From the NCBI GenBank assembly GCA_030789695.1, contig CM061142.1:46503987-46567986 (forward strand): a stretch of 64,000 nt of DNA. The letters run 5' to 3'. Of the stretch, positions 1 to 9,804 are shown piece after piece. The notes under the pieces were generated by a model. It had not been told where the DNA came from. It searched no databases and worked only from the letters and a program-made list of their open reading frames with translations. Source of the DNA: Scilla litardierei. Taxonomy: Eukaryota; Streptophyta; Magnoliopsida; Asparagales; Asparagaceae. Numbering within the stretch: the stretch's first letter is position 1; each line of letters begins with the position of its first letter. Made by a program: the position numbers and the translations under genes.

Positions 1-489
1 CAACAAGTTAGTGCTATTGTGCAACATAACACCACTCCTAAATACAAGGATCCCGGCTCACCTATAATCCCATGCATCATAGGAACCCAAAAGATAGGGC
101 AAGCCCTCCTTGATTTAGGCTCGAGTGTTAACATTTTGCCATATAACCTGTATGTGCAATTAGGACTTAGAGAATTGAAATCTACACATATTATTCTCCA
201 ATTGACCGATAGATCCATCAAGGTCCCCAAGGGTAGCATAGAGGACGTGCTCGTCAAAGTGGACAAATTTTACTACCCGGTGGACTTTGTCGTGTTGGAC
301 ATTCTTGGGTCTCAAACCAAAACATCAACCCCCATCATCTTAGGTAGACCATTCCTAGCCACACGCAATGCTATAATCAATTGTAGGGATGGTCAACTTA
401 AGATCTCTTTTGGCAACATGACTCTTGACTTAAACATTTTAATGCTTGTAAGTTGCCATCAGGGGATGGTGAGTTTGAGGATGCTTGCA
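1..489 (+). pseudogene. Athila-type (Ty3/gypsy) retropepsin fragment, ATH-0
   Basis: This is the aspartic protease of a Ty3/gypsy polyprotein, the enzyme that cuts Gag-Pol. The active-site motif DLGSS is encoded near 115-130, followed by the hydrophobic stretch PVDFVVLD and the C-terminal family motif ILGRPFLAT near 345-362. The layout matches the protease of Athila elements. The frame is open from the window edge, so the gag part lies outside. It closes with TGA at 490, and the linker to the RT at 610 is degenerate with further stops, so this is a dead fragment. The RT that follows is in the same frame. Confidence 0.85.
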
Positions 490-609
490 TGATTGAGACT
501 CTAGTTGAAGATTTGATGCGGAGTTTGTTGACACGCTTAATTTTGTTGAACATTTTTGTGAAAATATTTACACCGATTGTTTTTTACTGAAAGTTGGCGC
601 GGTGACTAA

Positions 610-1580
610 GTGGATACCATTTTTGAGCCGCTACCGTTGGACACGTCATACCAAAGGCCATCGAAGCTGGAGCACCCATCCTTGGATTTGAAGCCGTTGT
701 CGCCATATTTTCTTGGGGAATTCGGCACATTCTCCGTGGTAATATCATTTAAACTTTCTAATGAGCAAGAAATGCAATTGTTAGAAGTGCTTAAAACTCA
801 CAAGGGGGCAATTTGTTGGACAATTACCGACATTAAAGGTATTGACCCCCTAATTTGTAAGCACCACATCTACTTAGAGGATGGCACCAAACCCACTAGA
901 GAGATGCAACGTAGGTTAAATTCTAACCTAAAGGAAGTGGTGAAAGGTGAAATCCTTAAGCTTCTTGATGCGAGTATTATATACCCCATTGCTGACATTA
1001 GATGGGTTAGCCCCATTCAAGTTGTACCTAAGAAATCAGGGCTAATGGTAGTTAAAAATGAGAACAATGAGTTAGTCCCCATGCGAGCCACCACGGGATG
1101 TCGCATGTGCATTGACTATAGAAAGCTTAATTCTGAGACCCGTAAAGACCACTTCCCTCTCTCATTTCTAGATCAAATCCTAGAGAGAGTGGCCGGACAC
1201 GAGTATTATTGCTTCCTTGATGGCTACTCCGGATATTATCAAATAGAAATAGCACCCGAAGAACAAGAGAAGACCACCTTCACTTGTCCTTTTGGTACTT
1301 TTGCATTCCGGAGGATGCCATTTGGCTTATGTAATGCCCCCGCAACTTTTCAACGTTGTATGCTTAGCATTTTCCATGATATGGTTGAAAAGATTGTGGA
1401 GGTATTCATGGATGATTTCTCTGTGTATGGTAGCTCATTTAATAACTATTTATTAAACTTGGCTTTGGTGTTAGATCGATGCATCGAGAAAAACCTTCTC
1501 TTGAATTGGGAGAAATGCCATTTCATGACCACCGAAGGCTTAGTCCTCGATCATATTGTATCCAAAGAAGGTATGCAAGT
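610..1580 (+). pseudogene. Athila-type reverse transcriptase fragment, ATH-0
   Basis: This is part of the RT domain of a non-chromovirus Ty3/gypsy element. Visible landmarks are SPIQVVPKKSG, CIDYRKLN, FPLSFLDQILER, FLDGYSGYYQIEIAP, TFTCPFGTFAFRRMPFGLCN and the catalytic box VFMDDFSVYG (about 1405-1434). The FMDDFSVYG form is typical of the Athila lineage. Homology stops abruptly at about 1580 after the codons for EGMQVD, and RNase H and integrase are missing. The break coincides with TGATGACACG, which looks like the first bases of another LTR (X), so an insertion or recombination cut the gene here. Confidence 0.88.
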
Positions 1581-2008
1581 TGATGACACGTCCAAAACTT
1601 ATACCTAAAATCCACCTGGCGGTGTCACGGTCGCCAGGTGCGGTATGGTTCCTAGGTGTCGACTCTGGGTTCTATCCGCAAGCGTACGCTGTCAAATTAT
1701 AGTATAAAAGATCGTCAAATCCCACAGGGACATTGACAGTGTATTGAGGTCTCAGATTATTTCTAGATCTCAGAATGAGATAGCAGTCGGTTGGAGGATT
1801 GTTTGTCTGATGTTGTTGTTGGTTCAATATAAAGAAGCTAGGGCCTTAGGGATCACCGCTAGGACCGTTGGAGGTCGATGTTAGACTAGGATTCTTACGT
1901 TGCATTGTGTTTATGGGGATGGTCTCTCAGCTCGTACCACTCTCGTGGGTTAGAGCTTCGAGGTACTTCGGTGGCTCTCATTGACACAATGGCAGTAGCC
2001 GTCAATGT
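1581..2008 (-). repeat. Start of a Tat/Athila-like LTR (element X)
   Basis: There is no gene here. The stretch begins with TG and contains CCGCAAGCG, TATAGTATAAAAGATCG and CCCACAGGGAC (about 1674-1730). The same kind of block occurs near the start of the ATH-1 LTR as displayed (CCGCAAGCG then AACACAGGGA), so this reads as the U5 end of a minus-strand Tat/Athila-type LTR. A diverged second copy starts at 25526. The far end is lost in the assembly gap. That it is an LTR is inferred from the paired copies and the shared block; no target duplication can be shown. Confidence 0.6.
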
Positions 2009-2508
2009 NNNNNNNNNNNNNNNNNNNNNNNNNNNNNNNNNNNNNNNNNNNNNNNNNNNNNNNNNNNNNNNNNNNNNNNNNNNNNNNNNNNNNNNNNNNN
2101 NNNNNNNNNNNNNNNNNNNNNNNNNNNNNNNNNNNNNNNNNNNNNNNNNNNNNNNNNNNNNNNNNNNNNNNNNNNNNNNNNNNNNNNNNNNNNNNNNNNN
2201 NNNNNNNNNNNNNNNNNNNNNNNNNNNNNNNNNNNNNNNNNNNNNNNNNNNNNNNNNNNNNNNNNNNNNNNNNNNNNNNNNNNNNNNNNNNNNNNNNNNN
2301 NNNNNNNNNNNNNNNNNNNNNNNNNNNNNNNNNNNNNNNNNNNNNNNNNNNNNNNNNNNNNNNNNNNNNNNNNNNNNNNNNNNNNNNNNNNNNNNNNNNN
2401 NNNNNNNNNNNNNNNNNNNNNNNNNNNNNNNNNNNNNNNNNNNNNNNNNNNNNNNNNNNNNNNNNNNNNNNNNNNNNNNNNNNNNNNNNNNNNNNNNNNN
2501 NNNNNNNN
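2009..2508. other. Assembly gap of exactly 500 N
   Basis: Five hundred consecutive N. The round size suggests a placeholder for a gap of unknown length. It sits beside a short-unit tandem array, a usual cause of assembly collapse, so the true array may be longer than shown. Confidence 0.98.
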
Positions 2509-3052
2509 AAGACAAAGGGGCCACCCCTTCGCCACTGAACGACTCTCCTAAAACATCGTCAGTTGTAAGTCAAAGGGCCACCCCTTCGATACTGAACGAC
2601 TCCCTTAAAGGTCATTAGCTGTAAGTCAAAGGGCCACCCATTCGCCACTGAACGACTGCTCTAAAGGTCGTCAGCTGAAAGTCAAAGGGCCACCCCTTTG
2701 CCACTGAACGACTCTCCAAAAACATTGTCAGTTGTAATTCGAAGGGCTACCCCTTCGCCACTGAACGACTCCTCTAAAGGTCGTCAGCTATAAGTCGACG
2801 GGCCACCCCTTTTCCACTGAACGACTCTCCTAAAACGTCATCAGATGTAAGTCGAAGGGCCACCCCTTCACTACTGAACGACTCTCCTAAAGGTCGTCAG
2901 CTGTAAGTCAAAGGGCCACCCCTTCGGTACTGAACGAATCTCCCAAAACGTCTTCAGCTGTAAGTCGAAGGGCCACCCCTTTGCCACTGAACGACTCCTC
3001 TAAAGGTCATCAGATGTAATTCGAAGGGCTACCCCTTCACCACTAAAGGACT
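2509..3052. repeat. Satellite array, alternating 56- and 57-bp units
   Basis: About nine and a half diverged units. The anchor CTGAAC starts at 2535, 2592, 2648, 2704, 2761, 2817, 2874, 2930 and 2987, giving spacings of 57, 56, 56, 57, 56, 57, 56 and 57. Units of 57 carry an A-rich CTAAAACRTC segment and units of 56 carry CTAAAGGTCRTC. The real repeat is therefore mostly a 113-bp dimer, with one doubled 56-bp unit. All units share GGGCCACCCCTTCG. The array is interrupted by COP-A and resumes at 25352. It lies next to an X LTR, as expected for satellites in the 3' untranslated region of Tat-type elements. Confidence 0.9.
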
Positions 3053-3244
3053 TGTAATGCCCTACCAGCTACTGCACAAGTACTAGAGGGGGGGGGGGGG
3101 GTGAATAGTACTTTAAAATAATAAGGCGTATAATTCCAAATTAAATTGCAAACAACTACCAAATCAATTTGCGGAAGCTTAAATTGAATGACAACAATGA
3201 AATTAACAATGCTAACAAACGATGTTAATGGGTTCGGATCCACC

Positions 3245-3441
3245 CAAGTCTCCCCGACTTGTTCCCGGTGATCCTACGTCCCAACCACCCGGATCCCCTC
3301 CGGATACTTGAGTTAGAAACCCTAACTCAAGATTTCCACTATGAATATCTTGTGAAAAACCTTCACAAGATCAAATCATACATGCAATGGCAAAGTGAAT
3401 CCCACAACCCGGGATCACAAACTTCTCTCACAACCGAGAGA
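3245..3441 (-). promoter_or_regulatory. Hairpin array in COP-A leader (R/U5)
   Basis: Six inverted repeats lie in 197 bp. In displayed coordinates (stem, loop, stem) they are 3245-3261 (CAAGTC, TCCCC), 3289-3303 (CCGGA, TCCCC), 3307-3331 (CTTGAGTTAG, AAACC), 3347-3371 (ATCTTGTGAA, AAACC), 3399-3415 (ATCCC, ACAACCC) and 3424-3441 (TCTCTC, ACAACC). In element sense the loops are GGGGA twice, GGTTT twice and GGTTGT twice. The array lies about 360-560 nt downstream of the TATA box, so it should be in the RNA leader. A role in packaging, dimerisation or translation is inferred. The right LTR has the same array. Confidence 0.75.
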
Positions 3442-3798
3442 GCCAATAAGCAATATAAAAGAGTTTAGATGAAATAAATACTCTTACCACAAAATCCTAT
3501 ACCTTGAGTTTTTCTTACCCAATAGGTGGAATGAAGGATTTGAGGAAGATGAAGTCACCAAGCCCTAGCACCAAGGAAATGAGCAGCAATGGGTGCCTAG
3601 GGAAGAGTTGGAGACTTGGATCAAGCAATGGCTTGAAAAGCTCACCAAGAACAAGCTTCTCTCTAGATCTAGAAATGAGAGAGAATGGGTTTCTTGTGAG
3701 GAAGAGAGCTTTAGATTTGAGGGAGAATAGCTATCTCTTTTTATCTCAATGAATCTCTTAATGGAAGCTCTTTTTTTGATGGAAATGACCTAGGTTCG

Positions 3799-3806
3799 TA
3801 TTTATA
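3799..3806 (-). promoter_or_regulatory. TATA box of COP-A LTR
   Basis: TATAAATA on the minus strand, about 55 bp downstream of the last palindrome half-site of the U3 array. The same box is at 24350-24357 in the right LTR, which as the 5' LTR would drive the genomic RNA. Confidence 0.75.
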
Positions 3807-3860
3807 GGAACCCAAAAACACAAGTTAGGTCATTCTCCAACGGATAGAAATCTGGGAGAA

Positions 3861-4400
3861 TTAGTCGGTCAAAGAACAATCACTGACCGACTAGTTTATC
3901 AACTAGTCGGTCAGCCAAACAACGTGGACCGACTAAGAGTAGATCTGAGAAGAAATAGAATTTCAGACCTAGAAATCTAGTCGGTCCAAGAACACTTTCT
4001 GACCGACTAGTTTCACAACTAGTCGGTCAGTCAATGAACGTAGACCGACTAAGAGGCAAAATAACTTAGTCTGAATGCAAAGTGACTTAGTCGGTCCAAG
4101 AACAAAAGTTTACCGACTAGATTGTCAACTAGTCGGTCATCAAACGTTCTTAGACCGACTAACGGTAAACAGTAGCTCAGGAGAAATTTAGAGTGAACAG
4201 TAAGTCACAACTAGTCGGTCGGAGAAGCATCACTGACCGACTAGTTCACAAACTAGTCGGTCGGTGAGTCAACGTAGACCGACTAACTGTAAACAGTAAA
4301 GTCCAAGAAATTAAGGAATCAAACTAGTCGGTCCAAGAACAGTTGCCGACCGACTAGATCACCATCTAGTCGGTCAGTACTTGTTCTTGTACCAACTAAC
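3861..4400 (-). promoter_or_regulatory. U3 palindrome array, five modules (COP-A left LTR)
   Basis: Each module of about 75 bp has four half-sites: AGTCGGTC, about 15 bases, GACCGACTAG, about 8 bases, CTAGTCGGTC, about 14 bases, GACCGACTAA. Five modules follow one another, several separated by GTAAACAGTA. The array ends close to the TATA box, the position of an enhancer, and would also fold strongly if transcribed. Clustered LTR palindromes are known in Sireviruses. This particular motif is also present in TEK-1, a gypsy element. The copy in the right LTR is at 24412-24951. Confidence 0.85.
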
Positions 4401-4800
4401 TTGCACAACAAAGTCCGAATCGAAGCGCGACGCTTCGAGGAAGCTAGAATGAACTTGTGCAAGGATCCTAGAGCTACGAAATGAGCGTAATGAAGATAGA
4501 AACGTAAGATATACTCAAGGCTTAACATTCTATCAATCGAAACTAAAAGACTATAAATAAAACCTTAATAAACGGTCTTTGAGAGCTTCGATTGAATCTT
4601 CATAACTTCCAAAGCGTTGCAGGAGCTTCAACGAAGCTTTAGGCTTGAATACGAGCTTTTGGAAGTGTTGAGATGTCGCTTTGAATATTCTCGTGAAATT
4701 GGCGACGATCTCCAATACTGCGCTCACAAATTGTTAGTTCATGAATTATTTATGTTTGCTCATCATCCAAAACCAAATCCGGGGAGTCCAATATTCAACA

Positions 4801-5100
4801 TTCTCCCCCTTTTTGGTGATGACAAACCAACATAAATAATAATCAAAGATAATAATTCAAATGTAAAATACTTACTCCCCCTGCATTGATGACACGTTAA
4901 TTCCAAAATGAATATAAATGAATTGCATCAAGCAGACGAGTAAGATAAATAAAGTGAATTGATTTTTGAAATATCGGATTTTGAAAATCCTTATATGTAT
5001 CTTAACTCCCCCTGAATCTAACATATCAAACTAGATTCTTGGAAATTGAGTTAAATTTTTTTCATTTGCGCTATTTATTATCATTATCTCTCCCCCTTTG
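4801..5100 (-). promoter_or_regulatory. Cluster of four polypurine tracts (COP-A)
   Basis: On the minus strand the tract next to the 3' LTR is AAAAAGGGGGAGAA (4801-4814). Three more AGGGGGAG-type tracts read on the same strand lie at about 4874-4881, 5005-5012 and 5090-5097. The LTR-adjacent one should prime plus-strand DNA. Several tracts before the 3' LTR are a known Sirevirus hallmark, and COP-B and COP-C keep the same series. Confidence 0.85.
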
Positions 5101-5757
5101 GCATTATCCCAAAAATGGGGGGCATACAACGACAACAATTAGGAAATGTAAAATCCAACATCGGGAGTCGTAGACAAAGACAATGGACCAACTTGACACC
5201 AATGGAAAATTGTGGAAATCAAAACAAGGTGTGTCAAATTTTCCATTATCAATAAAAATAAATGATAATCCAATTCATCAAAAATACCAAATGTTTATTC
5301 ATTTCTTGAATAAAGAAACATACTCTTCAATATTCAATATTCTTGGTTAAATTGGTGCATGGAAAACAATTCTATACAATTATAGAATTTAAATCTATGA
5401 AACCAAGTTTTGAATCGTCGAGCGACAAAATAACATAGCACGGACATTGAATGAGAATGAATGTGCACGGCGAAATAAATATCACAACATGAACATCGAT
5501 GTATATATTGAAATGATAACAAGATGAGTACATCCAAAAAGATATCCAATATATATGAAGTATATCAACAGCATTGATACAACATACCCATCAAAAAGAA
5601 ATACATCATCATCATCATCATTCTCATCAAAATAAATACAACAGCAGCGACGTCATCCAAAATACATCAAAACATAATAACCCTCATACCCTATCCTAAC
5701 CCAAAATACTCTCGCTAAGATATCCAAAGCGTATATGGAGAGTCCTCGGAACAACGA
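5101..5757 (-). other. COP-A 3' untranslated region after the third ORF
   Basis: AT-rich sequence between the polypurine cluster and the stop of the third ORF. COP-B has a clearly related stretch at 29237-29880, including TTCTTGGTTAA and GTGCATGGAAAACAATTCTA. I see no coding region. Confidence 0.7.
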
Positions 5758-7413
5758 TCACGAGGAGGAGGCAGGATCTGCAGCGTCCGTGGGTCCAGTC
5801 GACGGAGTGGACTCAGGATCTGCAGGGAGTAGAGGCGTCTCAACAGATGGAATCGTCGGGGCAGGAGTCGAGATCTCAGGAACAGGCTCTACAGCAGCAT
5901 GGGTCTCGACAGCAGAAGTGTCAACTGGAATATCAGCAGGCTCAGCATCAGGGTCTACAGCAGGCTCAGAAGACTGAAGTGCTGAAGCAGAAGGCTCTGG
6001 AGCACCGGTAGTGGTGCCAACTCCAGGAGCAGAAGTGGTAGTACCAGCAACAGCAGCAGCAGTGGCCTCAGCGCCACGGGCAAAAGAAGTAGCAAGCTCG
6101 TCAAGCTCCTCATCGTCCATCTCCTCGGCCTCAGACACCGAAGGAGGAAGCTCAATCCCCATCATACGAGCCATACGACAGACTACCTCCTCAGTACGAG
6201 CCAAACGGGAGTCGTGCTGACGAAGTAGGCGTACGACATCGTCCAATGTAGCAGGGGAAGACGAGGCAGCAGCAGCTGACGGAGTAGACTGGGAAGCAGA
6301 TGCGGTAGACCTCTGCACGTGACGAAGTGCCGCTAAAGATTTCTTCACGGCCGTCGCGTTCAGAGGCGTACCCAAAGGACGCTCATCGTCAGGAGGGAGA
6401 GGAACTCGAAAATGACGAAATACGAGGGTCAACAAGCAGGGGTATGGAATGTGCGCAGACTTATTGGTCTTGCGTATACACTCGAAAGAATCCATCTTAT
6501 CGAGTATCACGCGAGCCCAATTTATCTCGCACCCCAAGAAAAGAGCGTAAATGAGCTTCAAAAACGGCTGAGAGGGAAGTGAAGAGGATCGATACTTCGG
6601 AAGAAGACAAGACTTCAAAATCAGGTTAAGAACCCACGCATTCGGCTTAAAGGATTTCGAAGGAACACCAATGAATGCGGAGGGGATAACCTGGAAGATA
6701 TCTGCAAGAATAGACTGATCCAAGGAAGAAATGTCGTCTACGGAAATGTCCGAGGGGAGGAGACCACACGACGCACAACCAAGGATCTCCCCCAAGATTT
6801 CTGCCGTGAGAACTATAGGAGTTCCCAAGACAGTCGTCTCAATGGAGTGGCTGGCGTCGTACTGGCCTCGAATACGGTTGGCATAGAACAATTTCACGAG
6901 GCGAGGGTATGGTTTGGGATTGGCCTTGGGGTCGTATCGGAGATAATCTAGAAGGCCACTATAAGACAGAAGATCAGCAAGGCCGAGAAAATCAGAGAAC
7001 TGAACGTAATGCTCTAACAACAGTGGACAGTGCTCTATACGGTTGTACGCGGCGAGACACTGAGGGTCATCGCGGCACAACGATATGTCTACACCGCCAA
7101 CTGGCATAGGAGCTTTACCCTTGGCCTTACGGGTCTTTGGAGGTGGGGTAGGTTCCCTAGTAGGCTCATCCTCTGGGATAAATTCAGAGTCGGAATCGGG
7201 AGGAGTAGCCGGAGTGTGAAGAATAGGCTTTTTGGTCTTGGATTTACGGGGTTTGACGGATGCAGTCCTAGGCTTCTTAAGAGGAGGCGACGAAGGAGAG
7301 GCTTGGGTAGACTTGGCACGACGCTTAGGCTTAGGGGGATTCCTAGGGTCGGAAGGCCCTACGGTCATAGGAGAGGCCCCGGAAGAGGCGATCGGAATGC
7401 GAGTCTTAGCCAT
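5758..7413 (-). CDS. Third ORF of COP-A (551 aa), 'env-position' protein of plant transposon type
   Basis: An intact ORF downstream of RT, in the place where some Sireviruses have an env-like gene. Residues 1-95 are proline- and lysine/arginine-rich (PPKPKRRAKS, KPRKSKTKK), like a nuclear localisation signal. About 100-360 form a conserved globular core with GKAPMPVGGVDISLCRDD, LVKLFYANRIRGQYD, FKPNAWVLNLILKSCLLP and FRHFRVPLPPDDERPLG. This resembles the 'putative plant transposon protein' family from memory of its pattern. About 385-425 could form a coiled coil, and the rest is Ala/Ser/Thr/Pro-rich. There is no signal peptide or membrane helix, so an envelope role is doubtful. ATG at 7413 matches the COP-B start. 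Its function is unknown. Confidence 0.8.
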   Translation of the reverse strand: MAKTRIPIASSGASPMTVGPSDPRNPPKPKRRAKSTQASPSSPPLKKPRTASVKPRKSKTKKPILHTPATPPDSDSEFIPEDEPTREPTPPPKTRKAKGKAPMPVGGVDISLCRDDPQCLAAYNRIEHCPLLLEHYVQFSDFLGLADLLSYSGLLDYLRYDPKANPKPYPRLVKLFYANRIRGQYDASHSIETTVLGTPIVLTAEILGEILGCASCGLLPSDISVDDISSLDQSILADIFQVIPSAFIGVPSKSFKPNAWVLNLILKSCLLPKYRSSSLPSQPFLKLIYALFLGCEINWARVILDKMDSFECIRKTNKSAHIPYPCLLTLVFRHFRVPLPPDDERPLGTPLNATAVKKSLAALRHVQRSTASASQSTPSAAAASSSPATLDDVVRLLRQHDSRLARTEEVVCRMARMMGIELPPSVSEAEEMDDEELDELATSFARGAEATAAAVAGTTTSAPGVGTTTGAPEPSASALQSSEPAVDPDAEPADIPVDTSAVETHAAVEPVPEISTPAPTIPSVETPLLPADPESTPSTGPTDAADPASSS

Positions 7414-7735
7414 AGCTCTACGAGCACAAGCAATCGATAAAGAAGATCAAATATCCTAGCACAAACCCTAGAAGCTAGTACAAACCCTAGAATACCAAAT
7501 GAAATCGAAAAGCACAAACCCTAGGTTAAAACTAGAATCCGAAACCCTAGAATACATAGGAGGAGAAATCGAACCCTAGGGCAAGAAATCGACCTAGGAG
7601 AGGGAGGAATATACCTAGGGGGTGGAGTCGACGGCGGAGGACGGTGGCGATGGCCGGAGATATGGCCGGAGACGACGGAATGCGAAGGGGCTCGACGGGG
7701 GGGTTTGGGGTTTTCGGGCTGGAGCAAAAGAGAAG

Positions 7736-8118
7736 ACCGACTAATAGAGAGATTAGTCGGATGAAGTAGAGTATAAGTCGGTCTGGAATCAAAAAGACGT
7801 AACTGCCCTAACACACTTAGTCGGTCACAGTTCAAGTACTGACCGACTAGATTACGATCTAGTCGGTCGGTCAATGAGCTTGAACCGACTAAGTCGAAAC
7901 AGAGGCACAGAGTGATTTTTAGGGCTAGATTTAGTCGGTCGCAGTATACTTACTGACCGACTAGTTTTCAATCTAGTCGGTCGGAAAGTGTACTATGACC
8001 GACTAACGAAAGAAAATAATAGGATATGGATATTTGCTTGATCTAGTCGGTCTGAGTTCATTTACTGACCGACTAGATGAGCATCTAGTAGGTTGACAAG
8101 TGAACTGAAACCGACTAG
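7736..8118 (-). promoter_or_regulatory. Internal palindrome array upstream of COP-A third ORF
   Basis: Three complete four-site modules of the LTR palindrome (7817-8118) plus degenerate half-sites at 7736-7766. On the minus strand the array ends about 400 bp before the ATG at 7413. CTTATACT (7770-7777) lies between, in the place of a TATA box, followed by a leader rich in CTAGGGTTT-like pieces. COP-B has the same arrangement. I infer an internal promoter for the third ORF; this is unproven. The remainder to 8362 is AT-rich spacer. Confidence 0.65.
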
Positions 8119-8362
8119 AAGAGTCCAAAAGTAGAAATTTGATTTCTCTTCACAAACCACTTGGATGAAACATCCTAACTCACTCATTAGTCATCTAAAT
8201 TACCCCATAAAACGTCAAAATCTTAAATACGACATTGAAATACGAATTCGATCATAAATTCAAATAAATCACATAAAATTCCCAAAAATTCAATTAATCT
8301 AGCATGAATAAAATATCGCGAAATATATTAGCATGCAAGATGATTGAATTTAAATATGAATC

Positions 8363-9804
8363 CTATATCTCGGATTCACCCATAATCCCCAATTCTCGAC
8401 GCAACCGCACAAAGGAGTCCTCCTTTAGGGGTTTCGTGAAAATATCGGCGATTTGCTTTTGGGTTTCAACGTACACTAAAATGATGTCCTTTTAGCAACA
8501 TGATCATCTAAGAAATGGTGTCGGACATCTATGTGTTTCGATCGGGAATGGTGCACCGGATTCTTTGAAAGACAAATAGCACTTTGGTTATCCACCATGA
8601 TAGGGCTAGTATCACAATGAATACCAAAATCCTTCAATGTGTGTCTCATCCAAAGAACCTGGGCACAAGCGGCACCGGCGGCAATGTATTCCGCCTCGGT
8701 GGTTGAAAGTGATACCGAATTTTGCTTCTTGGAAAACCAAGAGACAAGAGAATTTCCTAGAAAATGGCAAGTGCCACTAGTACTTTTCCTGTCGGATTTG
8801 CATCCCGCATAATCAGCGTCACTATATGAGACTAACTCATATGTGCTAGATCTCGGATAAAGTAATCCAAAATCTAAAGTGTAACTTAGATAGCGAAAAA
8901 TACGTTTTACCGCTACTAAGTGAGAATCCTTAGGTTGAGACTGATAACGAGCACATATACATACGGCAAACATAATATCGGGCCTACTCGCGGTAAGATA
9001 AAGTAAGCTACCTATCATACCTCGATATAGACGAATGTCTACATCTTTTCCGCCCGTATCTTTATCAAGATGCGTAGTCGTGCTCATTGGAGTCTTTTTC
9101 CCGGAGGCATTCTCCATTCCAAATCGCTTTAGCAACTCCACCGTGTACTTCGTTTGGTGGATGAAGATTGCATCGTTCAATTGGCGAATTTGGAGACCTA
9201 AGAAATATTTGAGTTCGCCCATGTGGCTCATCTCAAATTGTTCCTTCATCACATTAGAAAACTCTTCGCAAAGAGCGAAGTTAGTAGCACCGAAAATGAT
9301 ATCATCAACATAAATTTGAACTAATAAAATATCATTATTCGCATGCTTAATAAAAAGTGTTGAATCGGCTTCGCCCATTTTAAAATTCAAATCCAAAAGA
9401 AAATTCTTTAGGCGATCATACCAAGCTCGAGGAGCTTGTCTCAAACCATAAAGAGCTTTCTTTAGTTTAAAAACGTGATTTGGAAAATTTTCATTTATGA
9501 AGCCCGGAGGTTGAGAAACGTAAACTTCCTCAACGACATCTCCGTTTAGAAATGCACTTTTAACATCCATTTGAAATAATTTAAAATTCTTATGGCATGC
9601 AAAAGACAAAAGTAATCTAATTGATTCTAATCTTGCTACCAGAGCGAAAGATTCTTCGAAATCGATACCTTCCTCTTGACGATAGCCTTGAGCTACTAAC
9701 CTAGCTTTGTTCCGGACGACGACTTGGTTTTCGTCGGTTTTGTTCTTGAAGATCCACTTTGTCCCTATGACGGTGTGGTTCTTCGATGGCAATGGAACAA
9801 GCTC
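8363..9804 (-). pseudogene. COP-A reverse transcriptase / RNase H (C-terminal part of pol)
   Basis: Copia RT starting at the junction with TEK-1, where codons for ELVPLPSKN directly follow the insertion. Visible are [42 protein letters not shown], the catalytic [24 protein letters not shown], and RNase H signatures [17 protein letters not shown] and [12 protein letters not shown] missing from a T-run at about 8489 shifts the frame after DDHVAK, compared with COP-B. The ancestral stop would be at 8363. Together with the insertion of TEK-1 this makes COP-A pol inactive. The N-terminal continuation is at 19611. Confidence 0.92.

Larger units (their letters stand above)
3053..4800 (-). repeat. 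COP-A left (3') LTR
   Basis: 1748 bp, nearly identical to 23609-25351. In element sense (from 4800 downward) it holds the U3 palindrome array (4400-3861), a TATA box (3806-3799), a hairpin-rich leader (3441-3245) and the U5 end with a C-run (G-run as displayed, 3088-3101). The G-run is 14 long here and 7 in the right LTR. It contains no gene. Short frames such as the one starting at 3259 are on the antisense strand and come from the hairpin region. Confidence 0.95.

Noticed and set aside
1895..2618. Frames running through the N gap
   Set aside because: Most of their length is undetermined bases.
3259..3468. 69-aa frame repeated in several LTRs
   Set aside because: Antisense to the elements; its apparent conservation is explained by the hairpin leader and LTR copies.
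3861..4400. Regularly spaced repeats resembling a CRISPR array
   Set aside because: Half-sites alternate in orientation, intervals are short and similar to each other, and the context is a plant LTR; no cas genes.
5758..7413. Envelope protein call for the third ORF
   Set aside because: No signal peptide, membrane helix or fusion-peptide-like stretch is visible; only the position suggests env.
5735..7459. Several plus-strand frames rich in Ser/Gly/Ala/Arg
   Set aside because: Antisense shadows of the Ala/Pro-rich third ORF of COP-A; the same is seen over the COP-B third ORF (29842-31413) and the ATH-1 third ORF (50012-52410).
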